DNA of 6,983 bases from an uncultured Anaerococcus sp. (GTDB taxonomy: Bacteria; Bacillota_A; Clostridia; Tissierellales; Peptoniphilaceae): NCBI GenBank assembly GCA_945916625.1, contig CAMEGY010000055.1, forward strand, positions 1 to 6,983, written 5' to 3'. Positions 1 to 5,987 of the stretch are shown piece after piece. Each line of letters opens with the position of its first letter. Within the stretch, counting starts at the first letter, position 1. A program made the translations under genes and the position numbers. The notes beneath the pieces are model-generated. The model did not search any database. It had not been told where the DNA came from and saw only the letters and a list, made by a program, of their open reading frames with translations.

Positions 1-35
1 TTAAAAAAATGGATCCTACCGATCCATTTTTTTAA
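1..35 (-). terminator. Intrinsic terminator after the SDR gene
   Basis: A perfect inverted repeat pairs 1-15 with 21-35 around a 5-base loop (16-20). Read on the minus strand it is an A-run, a short GC-containing stem (ATGGATC/GATCCAT) and a run of seven T. It begins 5 bases after the stop codon of the dehydrogenase gene, as expected for a Rho-independent terminator. The A-run and T-run are complementary, so it could also stop transcription arriving from the left. Confidence 0.85.
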
Positions 36-40
36 TAATT

Positions 41-802
41 TTATTCAGCTGCTAGGACACCGCCATCGATTACAAGGCCTGCTCCATTTATAAATTTAGC
101 ATCATCACTTGCTAAGAATAGACACGCCTTGGCTATATCAGAAGGTTTGCCCATAAGATTATCATCTTCTAGGGCTGACATTACCCTGCCTAGGCCAAAT
201 TGGTTTAGCTTTGAATAATCTCCTACAACTCCAGTTTCGATACCGCCTGGTATTATAGAATTAATCCTAATTCCGTCTTTTTTATACATATGGGCTGAGT
301 TTTTGGATACTCCAAGCATGGCGTGCTTACTTGCAGTGTAGGCTGCTCCTGCCTTTGCACCACTCACACCCGCTAGGGAGTTGATATTTACAATATTACC
401 TGAGCCTTGCTTGCGCATTATATTGATCGCTTCTTTCATAGCAAAAACTGGTGCATTTAGGTTAAGCTCCATCACCCTATCATAAAAATCTCTTTCAAGA
501 TCTCCCAGCGGAATGAAATCATCCATTATACCTGCGTTGTTAATCAAAACATCAAGTTTGCCTGTTTCATCAATCGCTTTTTTAAGCATAGCTTTTACAA
601 AAGCTCCATCTGTAAGGTCGCCTGGAAAAGGAACAACCCTTCCTGCAAGGTCCTTACATTCTTCCTTTAATTCTTCTAGTAAATTTTCTCTTCTGGCTAC
701 TGCAACAACTACAGCGCCTTCTTCTGCAAATTCTTTGGCAATTTCTCTACCAATTCCTGAACTTGCCCCTGTAACTACTACCGACTTATCCTTAAATCTC
801 AT
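41..802 (-). CDS. Short-chain dehydrogenase/reductase (classical SDR, FabG-like)
   Basis: A 253-residue soluble NAD(P)-dependent oxidoreductase of the classical SDR family, at the usual family length (about 250). The Rossmann cofactor motif TGASSGIG is at residues 11-18 and NNAG at 88-91. The catalytic tetrad is N114, S142, Y155 and K159 (YTASK), followed by NSIIPG at 181-186 and a conserved GAGLVIDGG end at 240-248. The second beta strand ends in ARR (36-38) instead of an acidic residue, which suggests NADP(H) preference (inference). The start is supported by AGGAG at 809-813, six bases upstream. The gene follows glmS after 59 bp with no convincing terminator between them, so it is probably co-transcribed and indirectly under the glmS ribozyme. 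The substrate cannot be read from sequence. Candidates are a 3-oxoacyl-ACP reductase-like enzyme or a sugar/alcohol dehydrogenase; the long loop at 187-215 that shapes the substrate pocket is not diagnostic. Confidence 0.93.
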   Translation of the reverse strand: MRFKDKSVVVTGASSGIGREIAKEFAEEGAVVVAVARRENLLEELKEECKDLAGRVVPFPGDLTDGAFVKAMLKKAIDETGKLDVLINNAGIMDDFIPLGDLERDFYDRVMELNLNAPVFAMKEAINIMRKQGSGNIVNINSLAGVSGAKAGAAYTASKHAMLGVSKNSAHMYKKDGIRINSIIPGGIETGVVGDYSKLNQFGLGRVMSALEDDNLMGKPSDIAKACLFLASDDAKFINGAGLVIDGGVLAAE

Positions 803-861
803 AACAATCTCCTTTTCTCTTCTTTAGTATTTACCCTTAAAGATAATTTAGTAAACTAAAT

Positions 862-2685
862 CTACTCAACAGTTACTGACTTAGCGAGATTTCTTGGTTT
901 ATCAACGTCTATGCCCTTAGCCTTTGATGTGTAATATGCCATAAGCTGGGTTGGAATTACTGTTAGGAGTGGATATAAAATGTCAAGTGTCTCTGGTAGG
1001 TTAAAAATGTTGTTAGTAATTTTTTCCATTCTAGAATCCTTATGGGATGTGATTATAAAAACATTTGCTCCTCTTGCGACGACTTCTTCTACATTAGAGA
1101 GGGTCTTCGCTGTAAGATTTTCTTGGCTCATTATGGCTATTACTGGTGTTCCCTCTTCAATTAAGGAAATTGTTCCATGCTTTAGCTCTCCTGCCGCAAA
1201 GGCTTCGGTATGGATGTAGGATACCTCCTTAAGCTTGAGGGCAGCTTCTATTGTTGTGGCATAATCTAGGCCCCTTCCTATATAAAATAGGCTCGATTTG
1301 TTTTTAATCTCTTCTGCAAATTCCTTGATTATCTCATCATTTGCTAAAATTTGATCAATCTTAGCCGGAATTTCTCTTAATTCTTTTAGGCAAGTCTGAT
1401 AAGATTTTTCTTCAATTTTTCCTAATTTTTTAGCAAAATCTAAGGCTAAGAGATAGAAATTAACAAGCTGAGTTGTGTAGGCCTTGGTAGATGCGACCGC
1501 AATTTCAGGTCCTGCATAGCAATAAATAGACCTATCAGCTTCCCTATCCATAGATGAGGCCAAAGTATTTGTGATAAGCAGGGTCTTTGCTTGATTTTCT
1601 TTGGCAAACCTTAGGGCCTTTAGGCTATCTGCTGTTTCTCCCGATTGGGAAATCAGGATTACCAATGTATCTTCATCTAAAAAAGGTTCATTGTACCTAA
1701 ATTCTGAAGCAAGATCACATACTACTGGTATTTTTGTAAACTTTTCTATAATAGGCTTAACAACAAGACCTGAATTGTAGGCTGTACCACAGGCAACTAT
1801 ATATATTCTTTTTATTTTCTGAATCTCTTCCTTAGAAAAGGATCCCTGCTCAAAATTAACCTGATTGTTTTTTAGATTTACCCTAAGAAGCTCATCTATA
1901 GATGCCCCTTGCTCGTTGATTTCCTTAATCATAAAGTGGTCGTATCCTGATTTTGTAGCAGCATCTATAGACCAAGTTATTTTCTTAATTTCCCTAGCTA
2001 CTTCTTCATTACTAGCATCATAGATTGTGTATCCAGCATCTTTGATGTCAATTATGTCCCCGTTTTCAAGATAAATTACATCTTTGGTGTATTTGAGTAT
2101 TGATGGTATATCGCTTGCCATGATTAGAAAATCTTTGCCAATTCCTGCAACTAGTGGGCTTTCGTGTCTTATGCCTATTAACCTATCTGGTTCATCTGAT
2201 GAAATTATTCCTAGGGCAAAAGATCCTTCAAGCTTATCTTTTACGATTTTTATAGCTGATAAGAGGTCTTCCTCGTAATATTTTTCTAGTAAAACCGCTA
2301 TTACTTCAGTGTCTGTTGATGATTTAAAAGTGTAGCCTTCTTCTTCAAGCTCTTTTTTTAATTCTCTGTAGTTTTCGATAATTCCATTGTGGACTACAGA
2401 GATTTTCCCGTTATTTGAAAGGTGGGGATGACTATTAATATCACTAGCTTCTCCATGGGTTGCCCATCTTATGTGGCCAATGCCTATATTACCAGAAACT
2501 GGATTTTGATCTAGAGCTTTTCTTAAGTTCGCAAGTCTCCCAGCCTTTTTTACAACAGATATCTCCCCTTCATTAAGCACAGCAAGCCCTGCCGAATCAT
2601 AGCCCCTGTATTCAAGCTTATCTAGCCCATCTACAATTACCTCTCTTGCATCACTTTTTCCCTTGTAACATACTATTCCGCACAT
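862..2685 (-). CDS. glmS: Glutamine-fructose-6-phosphate aminotransferase (isomerizing)
   Basis: GlmS makes glucosamine-6-phosphate and glutamate from fructose-6-phosphate and glutamine, the first committed step to UDP-GlcNAc and peptidoglycan, in the cytoplasm. At 607 residues it is full length (E. coli has 609). The N-terminal glutaminase domain (about 2-230) starts MCGIV; Cys2 becomes the N-terminal nucleophile after Met removal. It also has YRGYDSAG (26-33), HIRWATHG (71-78) and HNGIIENY (99-106). Two SIS sugar-isomerase domains follow. The first has CGTAYNSG (299-306) and the phosphate loop SQSGETADS (346-354). The second has the conserved stretch from KEVSY (486-490) to GELKHG (499-504), including E487 and H503. 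The invariant tail DKPRNLAKSVTVE carries K602, expected to form the Schiff base. The start is fixed by Cys2 and by AAGGAG at 2691-2696. Upstream are a sigma-A-type promoter and a glmS ribozyme, so expression should fall when glucosamine-6-phosphate is plentiful. Confidence 0.98.
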   Translation of the reverse strand: MCGIVCYKGKSDAREVIVDGLDKLEYRGYDSAGLAVLNEGEISVVKKAGRLANLRKALDQNPVSGNIGIGHIRWATHGEASDINSHPHLSNNGKISVVHNGIIENYRELKKELEEEGYTFKSSTDTEVIAVLLEKYYEEDLLSAIKIVKDKLEGSFALGIISSDEPDRLIGIRHESPLVAGIGKDFLIMASDIPSILKYTKDVIYLENGDIIDIKDAGYTIYDASNEEVAREIKKITWSIDAATKSGYDHFMIKEINEQGASIDELLRVNLKNNQVNFEQGSFSKEEIQKIKRIYIVACGTAYNSGLVVKPIIEKFTKIPVVCDLASEFRYNEPFLDEDTLVILISQSGETADSLKALRFAKENQAKTLLITNTLASSMDREADRSIYCYAGPEIAVASTKAYTTQLVNFYLLALDFAKKLGKIEEKSYQTCLKELREIPAKIDQILANDEIIKEFAEEIKNKSSLFYIGRGLDYATTIEAALKLKEVSYIHTEAFAAGELKHGTISLIEEGTPVIAIMSQENLTAKTLSNVEEVVARGANVFIITSHKDSRMEKITNNIFNLPETLDILYPLLTVIPTQLMAYYTSKAKGIDVDKPRNLAKSVTVE

Positions 2686-2707
2686 ATTATCTCCTTATAT
2701 TTAATTT

Positions 2708-2842
2708 TACAAGGTTCACTTTATCAGCTTTGTGGCAAGGATTGCTCCTTGATTTTGTCTGATACTAAGCTTGTGAAGCTTGGAAGCATCCGCCGAAATA
2801 TCGATAACTTCCCTCCTCGTCATCCCAAAGGGATCTGGCGCT
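2708..2842 (-). ncRNA. glmS ribozyme (glucosamine-6-phosphate-activated self-cleaving riboswitch)
   Basis: The minus strand between the glmS promoter and its ribosome binding site matches the glmS ribozyme as I know it from Bacillus. The 5' end has GCGCC (2841-2837), with predicted cleavage between A (2842) and G (2841). Stem P1 is ATCCC-TTT-GGGAT (2834-2822). The core follows: TGACGAGGAGGG ending at 2811, TTATCGA (2808-2802), TTTCGGCGGATG (about 2798-2787) and the closing CTTCC. P3 is a short hairpin AAGCTT-CAC-AAGCTT (2781-2767) and P4 is CAAGG-AGCAAT-CCTTG (2751-2736). In this family, glucosamine-6-phosphate acts as the cofactor for self-cleavage; the resulting 5'-OH mRNA is degraded, which lowers GlmS. 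The 3' boundary is approximate. It ends about 12 bases before the glmS Shine-Dalgarno. Confidence 0.95.
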
Positions 2843-2867
2843 TGTTTTATTTTTACCTTGTCTTTAT

Positions 2868-2896
2868 ATTATATAACGTTTTGTTTTATTATCCAA
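2868..2896 (-). promoter_or_regulatory. Sigma-A-type promoter of glmS
   Basis: On the minus strand there is a perfect -10 box TATAAT (2873-2868), a 17-base spacer and a -35 box TTGGAT (2896-2891, three of six consensus bases). The predicted start is near 2861, leaving only about 19 bases of leader before the ribozyme cleavage site. The -35 box lies in the middle of the palindrome at 2889-2901, so a bound regulator could compete with RNA polymerase (inference). Confidence 0.75.
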
Positions 2897-2903
2897 GATA
2901 ATG
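2889..2903. repeat. Copy 1 of a 15-bp repeat with an operator-like palindrome
   Basis: TTATCCAAGATAATG. It contains the palindrome TTATC-CAA-GATAA (2889-2901), extended by one further base pair on each side (ATTATC/GATAAT, 2888-2902). It covers the -35 box of the glmS promoter and has an identical partner in inverted orientation at 3108-3122. A regulator binding site is plausible, but I do not recognise the motif. Confidence 0.5.
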
Positions 2904-2907
2904 GTAA

Positions 2908-3065
2908 TAAAAACTTTCTCAAGATGCATACCACCGCAGTAGAAATTTATGAAAAACCTTATGTAATTTTTGAGCCAGCCTGTCCGGCTCGGGGAGTACT
3001 ACAAACGTGCGAAATGTTCCCCTGGGGCCCCCTTTTTTCGGAGATTCAACAGTAAGAAGAAAACT
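2908..3065 (-). ncRNA. ssrS: Structured small RNA, probable 6S RNA
   Basis: About 158 bases that fold into a rod on the minus strand. The ends close with TTTTCTT (3063-3057) against GAGAAAG (2920-2914). Next, TACTGTTG (3054-3047) pairs with CGGTGGTA (2936-2929), then GAAAAA (3039-3034) with TTTTTC (2956-2951). A large open region follows. It has an apical stem GGGGA/TCCCC (3022-3018 with 2995-2991) and, on its 3' side, a hairpin GAGCC/GGCTC (2990-2986 with 2976-2972). Several pairs are G-U and would be A-C mismatches in the other strand, so the RNA is minus-strand. A closing stem, a central bubble with a small 3' hairpin and a 3' motif resembling E. coli 6S (CTGCGGcGGcAT) fit 6S RNA, which binds the RNA polymerase holoenzyme and mimics an open promoter. 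A T-run (2913-2909) follows the closing stem. The length is a little short for 6S. It could instead be another structured RNA; I have not aligned it. Confidence 0.5.
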
Positions 3066-3072
3066 AATTTAA

Positions 3073-3101
3073 TTTATCAAATTACGAAGAAATATTGTAA
3101 A
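3073..3101 (-). promoter_or_regulatory. Predicted promoter of the 6S-like RNA
   Basis: On the minus strand there is a -35 box TTTACA (3101-3096, five of six consensus bases), a 17-base spacer and a -10 box GATAAA (3078-3073, four of six). The predicted start falls at about 3064-3066, exactly where the closing stem of the structured RNA begins. This agreement between promoter position and fold supports both calls. Confidence 0.55.
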
Positions 3102-3107
3102 TAATAA

Positions 3108-3122
3108 CATTATCTTGGATAA
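3108..3122. repeat. Copy 2 of the 15-bp repeat, inverted
   Basis: CATTATCTTGGATAA, the exact reverse complement of 2889-2903. Its palindrome TTATC-TTG-GATAA (3110-3122) ends 8 bases upstream of the -35 box of the predicted small-RNA promoter. The two copies bracket the structured RNA gene almost exactly. Confidence 0.5.
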
Positions 3123-3148
3123 GGTAAACTCATTAGTTTTCCAAAATG

Positions 3149-3181
3149 AAAAAAACCAGAATTTATAAAAATCCTGGTTTT
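3149..3181 (-). terminator. Intrinsic terminator of the peptide transporter operon
   Basis: AAAACCAG (minus strand 3181-3174) pairs with CTGGTTTT (3159-3152), and a run of seven T follows. The stem may extend into the loop past one A-C mismatch. It begins five bases after the stop codon of the small membrane protein gene. On the plus strand the T-run is only four long, so it serves mainly the minus-strand operon. Confidence 0.85.
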
Positions 3182-3186
3182 CATAT

Positions 3187-3375
3187 TTACATGAAGTATG
3201 CTATTAAAAATATAGGCGCGAGTAGAAGAAGGACGAAAGGCATGAAGACTCTCATGGCTGCAATAAACATTGCAAGCTTATCCCCTCTTTCAAGGTTATC
3301 ATAATCTAGAAGGTCTTCTTTTTCTTCGATTTCTTCCCTGCTTTTTCCCTTAAACCTATCTATTGGTCTTTTCAT
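3187..3375 (-). CDS. Small single-pass membrane protein coupled to oppF
   Basis: A 62-residue protein that I do not recognise. Residues 1-33 are strongly charged and hydrophilic (KGKSREEIEEKEDLLDYDN in the middle). Residues 34-61 are hydrophobic apart from R42, giving one probable membrane helix at about 43-61 that ends almost at the C-terminus. There is no signal-peptide cleavage site, so it looks like a tail-anchored or single-pass protein with a cytoplasmic N-terminus (inference from charge). Its ATG overlaps the oppF stop as ATGA, and no strong Shine-Dalgarno is visible, so translation is probably coupled to oppF. It is the last gene before the operon terminator. An accessory role at the membrane next to the ATPases is a guess from context. 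Coding status rests on the overlap, the terminator five bases after the stop and the protein-like composition. Confidence 0.75.
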   Translation of the reverse strand: MKRPIDRFKGKSREEIEEKEDLLDYDNLERGDKLAMFIAAMRVFMPFVLLLLAPIFLIAYFM

Positions 3376-4988
3376 ATAGCACTAATTTCTTCTAATTCTT
3401 CAGCTTCTTTGGCTCTTTTAGCCATGTTTTTCTCATAAGCTTTTTGTTTTTCTTCTTCAGATACGTCCATTAGGTGGCAGGCTACGAAGTGGCCATTTCC
3501 TACGTCTTTAAGTTCTGGCTCAAAGTTTGCGCAGATGTCCATTGCGTATTCACATCTTGTGTGGAATCTACATCCTTTTGGTGGTCTTACAGCTGATGGT
3601 ATATCACCTTCGATTACTGCAAGTTCTTGACCTTGGTCTACGTCGGTTCTTGGTATAGCTTGTAATAAAGCCTTGGTGTATGGGTGGAGTGGGTTTTCAA
3701 AGATTTTTTCACTTTCCGCAAGCTCTACCATTACACCCAAGTACATTACCCCTATCCTATCAGAGATGTATTTTACTACTGAAAGGTCGTGGGTTATGAA
3801 GAGGTAGGTTAGGTTATTTTTTTCTTTTAGGTCTTGAAGAAGGTTTATAATTTGTGACTGGATAGATACGTCAAGGGCTGATACTGCCTCGTCGCAAACT
3901 ATAAAGCTTGGTTTTAGGGCAAGAGCTCTAGCTATACCTATTCTTTGTCTTTGTCCACCTGAGAATTGGTGTGGATACCTGTGTAGGAAGTATGGTGCTA
4001 GACCACATTTTTCCATGGTTTCTTGGATGTATTCGTTGTAGCCTTTTTCATTTCTTGATTTGAAAAGTTCATGGCCAAGTACTCCTTCACCAATGATATT
4101 ACCTACTGTCATCTTTGTATCTAGCGATCCATAAGGATCTTGGAAGATCATTTGTAGGTCCTTACGGAGCTGTCTCATCTCTTCGCCTGTAAGCTCTGAA
4201 AGGTCGATACCTGTATCTAGTTCGTTTTCTAATTCTTCAAAATCTTCTTTAGATTTTAGACTATCTCTGTAGGCTTCTAGTTCTTTTCTCTTTTCTTCTA
4301 CCTTTGCAGTTGCTTGATCTCTTTTAGCTATTAATTCTTTGTACTTTGGATCATTGTCTAGGGCTCTGTGATAGTCATCCCAGGTTCTAACCCTCATTTG
4401 TACTTTTTGCTCAAAGTCTTCGATTTGTGCTAAAATTTTAGCCCTTTCTCTAAGAACTTGGTATTCGTCGTTTAATAGCTTGGATACCTTGTTTAGGTCG
4501 TCTGAGGCAAGAAGCCCTCCAGCAATCCTAATCATATTTAGGTATTCTTCTTCGATTGCACGGCGTTTGAACATAGCTTTTTCGTTGTTCATCGCCCTAT
4601 CTTCATCTGTTTCAGCTTTTTCTAAATCTTCGTATATTTTGTTTAATTCCTCAAGTTCCTTGCGGTAGTTAGGGAATTTTGATGGAATTTTACTTATCAT
4701 TTTGCCCATATATTCTGGAGCAAGTTCTTCTAGAGTTTTGCCGTAATATAGGGTTGTTCCCTCTGTTTGCTCATATATTTGTAGAAGGGTCCTACCAAAA
4801 GTAGACTTACCGCAGCCTGATTCACCTACAAGGCCAAGTGTTTCACCTTCGTAGATGTCTATTGAAATAGATTCGTTGGCATGGACATATTCTCCAGGAC
4901 CTCTGTTAAAGAAGCTCTTTTTCTTAAGAGGGAAATATTTTTTAAGGTTTCTTATCTTAAATAAGACCTTTTTGTCTTTATTTTCCAT
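3372..4988 (-). CDS. oppF: Peptide ABC transporter ATP-binding protein, OppF type, with a large internal insertion
   Basis: One of two ATPases that drive oligopeptide/dipeptide import at the inner face of the membrane. In order: Walker A GESGCGKST (55-63), Q-loop IFQDPYGSLD (Q283), signature FSGGQRQR (342-349), Walker B ending D366-E367, D-loop SALD (370-373) and switch His400. The C-terminal Opp/Dpp domain has C473, C479, C486 and C504, spaced as in family members that bind an iron-sulfur cluster. It is 538 residues long where family members are usually about 310-340. The excess lies between Walker A and the Q-loop: about 220 residues instead of about 50. The inserted stretch (about 90-263) is rich in Glu and Lys and looks helical or coiled coil. 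There is also a charged tail (about 509-538). All catalytic motifs are intact, so it should be active. Its start overlaps the oppD end by 11 bases; AAGGA at 5000-5004 is the likely binding site. Confidence 0.95.
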   Translation of the reverse strand: MENKDKKVLFKIRNLKKYFPLKKKSFFNRGPGEYVHANESISIDIYEGETLGLVGESGCGKSTFGRTLLQIYEQTEGTTLYYGKTLEELAPEYMGKMISKIPSKFPNYRKELEELNKIYEDLEKAETDEDRAMNNEKAMFKRRAIEEEYLNMIRIAGGLLASDDLNKVSKLLNDEYQVLRERAKILAQIEDFEQKVQMRVRTWDDYHRALDNDPKYKELIAKRDQATAKVEEKRKELEAYRDSLKSKEDFEELENELDTGIDLSELTGEEMRQLRKDLQMIFQDPYGSLDTKMTVGNIIGEGVLGHELFKSRNEKGYNEYIQETMEKCGLAPYFLHRYPHQFSGGQRQRIGIARALALKPSFIVCDEAVSALDVSIQSQIINLLQDLKEKNNLTYLFITHDLSVVKYISDRIGVMYLGVMVELAESEKIFENPLHPYTKALLQAIPRTDVDQGQELAVIEGDIPSAVRPPKGCRFHTRCEYAMDICANFEPELKDVGNGHFVACHLMDVSEEEKQKAYEKNMAKRAKEAEELEEISAI

Positions 4989-5979
4989 CTTCTTCTCTTT
5001 CCTTTCTATTTGGATAATGGCACCTAATTAGTTGGTGTTCATTGACCGCTTTAAGTTCTGGCATTTCCTTTATGCATCTTTCTGTAGCAAATTTGCACCT
5101 ATCTGCAAACTTACAACCTTCTGGAAGGTTGAGTGGGTGAGGTACAGAGCCTGGTATTATATCTAACCTCTCATTTCTATCAGATGTGATAGATGGTATA
5201 GAGTTTAGTAGGGCTACAGTATATGGATGGTTGTAGTCTGTTATATCACGTTTGAAGATAAATTCTACTGGTGATTGCTCAACAATTTGTCCACAATACA
5301 TAACAGCTACTTCATCTGCCATTTGGTTAATTACACCTAGGTCGTGGGTAATAAATAAGATTGAAGTGCCAGCCTTGTGCTTAAGGTCGTTCATTAGCCT
5401 TAGGATTTGGGCTTGGATTGTCACGTCTAGGGCTGTAGTTGGCTCGTCAGCTATTAGTAGCTTTGGTTCACAAGCAAGGGCCATGGCTATCATAACCCTT
5501 TGGTTCATACCACCTGACAATTCAAATGGGTATTGCTTTGTAACTACATGTGGGTTTGGTATTTTAACAGCTGCTAGGAGTTCTTCAACTCTTTCAGCTG
5601 CTTCTTTTTTGTTCATGCCTTTGTGAAGCATCAGTACTTCTGATAGCTGTTTTTCTACAGTAAATACTGGGTTTAGGGAGCTCATTGGCTCTTGGAAGAT
5701 CATAGAAATCTTATTACCCCTGATATGCTCCATTTGGCTTGTTTTATATTCAGAGATTTTTTCTCCATCAAATATTATTTCACCACCGTAGATCTTTTGG
5801 TTTGTTTCAAACAGCTGAAGAATACTCATAGCTGTCTGACTCTTACCAGATCCAGACTCACCTACAAGGCCTAGGGTTTTACCAGCGTCAACTGACAAGG
5901 TTACGTCGTTAACCGCCTTGATAAGACCACGTCTTGTAGAAAAGTAGGTATGAAGATTGTTTATTTCAAGTAAGCTCAT
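4978..5979 (-). CDS. oppD: Peptide ABC transporter ATP-binding protein, OppD type
   Basis: Partner ATPase of OppF in a peptide importer, at normal family length (333 residues). Visible motifs are Walker A GESGSGKSQ (40-48), Q-loop IFQEPMSSLNP with Q96, signature LSGGMNQR (154-161), Walker B LLIADEPT with D178-E179, D-loop ALD (183-185) and switch His212. The C-terminal oligopeptide-transporter domain has HPYT (251-254) and cysteines C289, C295, C302 and C320, the pattern of the iron-sulfur site seen in related OppD proteins. AGGTG at 5985-5989, overlapping the permease stop codon, lies five bases before the start. Eight bases separate it from the permease gene and it overlaps oppF by 11 bases, so the three genes form one transcript. 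Whether the substrate is dipeptides, oligopeptides or another Opp-type ligand cannot be told without the binding protein, which is outside the window. Confidence 0.96.
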   Translation of the reverse strand: MSLLEINNLHTYFSTRRGLIKAVNDVTLSVDAGKTLGLVGESGSGKSQTAMSILQLFETNQKIYGGEIIFDGEKISEYKTSQMEHIRGNKISMIFQEPMSSLNPVFTVEKQLSEVLMLHKGMNKKEAAERVEELLAAVKIPNPHVVTKQYPFELSGGMNQRVMIAMALACEPKLLIADEPTTALDVTIQAQILRLMNDLKHKAGTSILFITHDLGVINQMADEVAVMYCGQIVEQSPVEFIFKRDITDYNHPYTVALLNSIPSITSDRNERLDIIPGSVPHPLNLPEGCKFADRCKFATERCIKEMPELKAVNEHQLIRCHYPNRKEREEDGK

Positions 5980-5987
5980 ATTTTCAC

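Noticed and set aside
846..861. Inverted repeat ATTTAGT-AA-ACTAAAT between glmS and the dehydrogenase gene
   Set aside because: The stem is almost all A-T with a loop of two and has no T-run on the minus strand, so it is not a convincing terminator. It may be chance in AT-rich DNA.
822..861. Possible separate promoter for the dehydrogenase gene (TTTACT, 16-base spacer, TAAATA on the minus strand)
   Set aside because: Only four and three of six consensus bases match, in AT-rich DNA where such matches are common. Read-through from glmS is simpler.
2923..2940. Possible T-box motif near GGTGGTAT on the minus strand
   Set aside because: The T-box core continues as TGGNACCGCG. Here it reads TGGTATGCA, and no aminoacyl-tRNA synthetase or amino-acid gene follows.
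2780..3055. 91-codon plus-strand open frame in the glmS upstream region
   Set aside because: It runs antisense through the ribozyme core, the glmS promoter and the structured RNA. It has no good ribosome binding site, and its translation has no recognisable domain.
3060..3140. 9-bp inverted repeat AAAACTAAT (3060-3068) and ATTAGTTTT (3132-3140)
   Set aside because: It is short and AT-rich, so chance is a sufficient explanation.
513..5874. Plus-strand open frames opposite glmS, oppD, oppF and the dehydrogenase gene
   Set aside because: Each is a shadow of a well-supported minus-strand gene, has low-complexity Ser-rich composition and no family resemblance.
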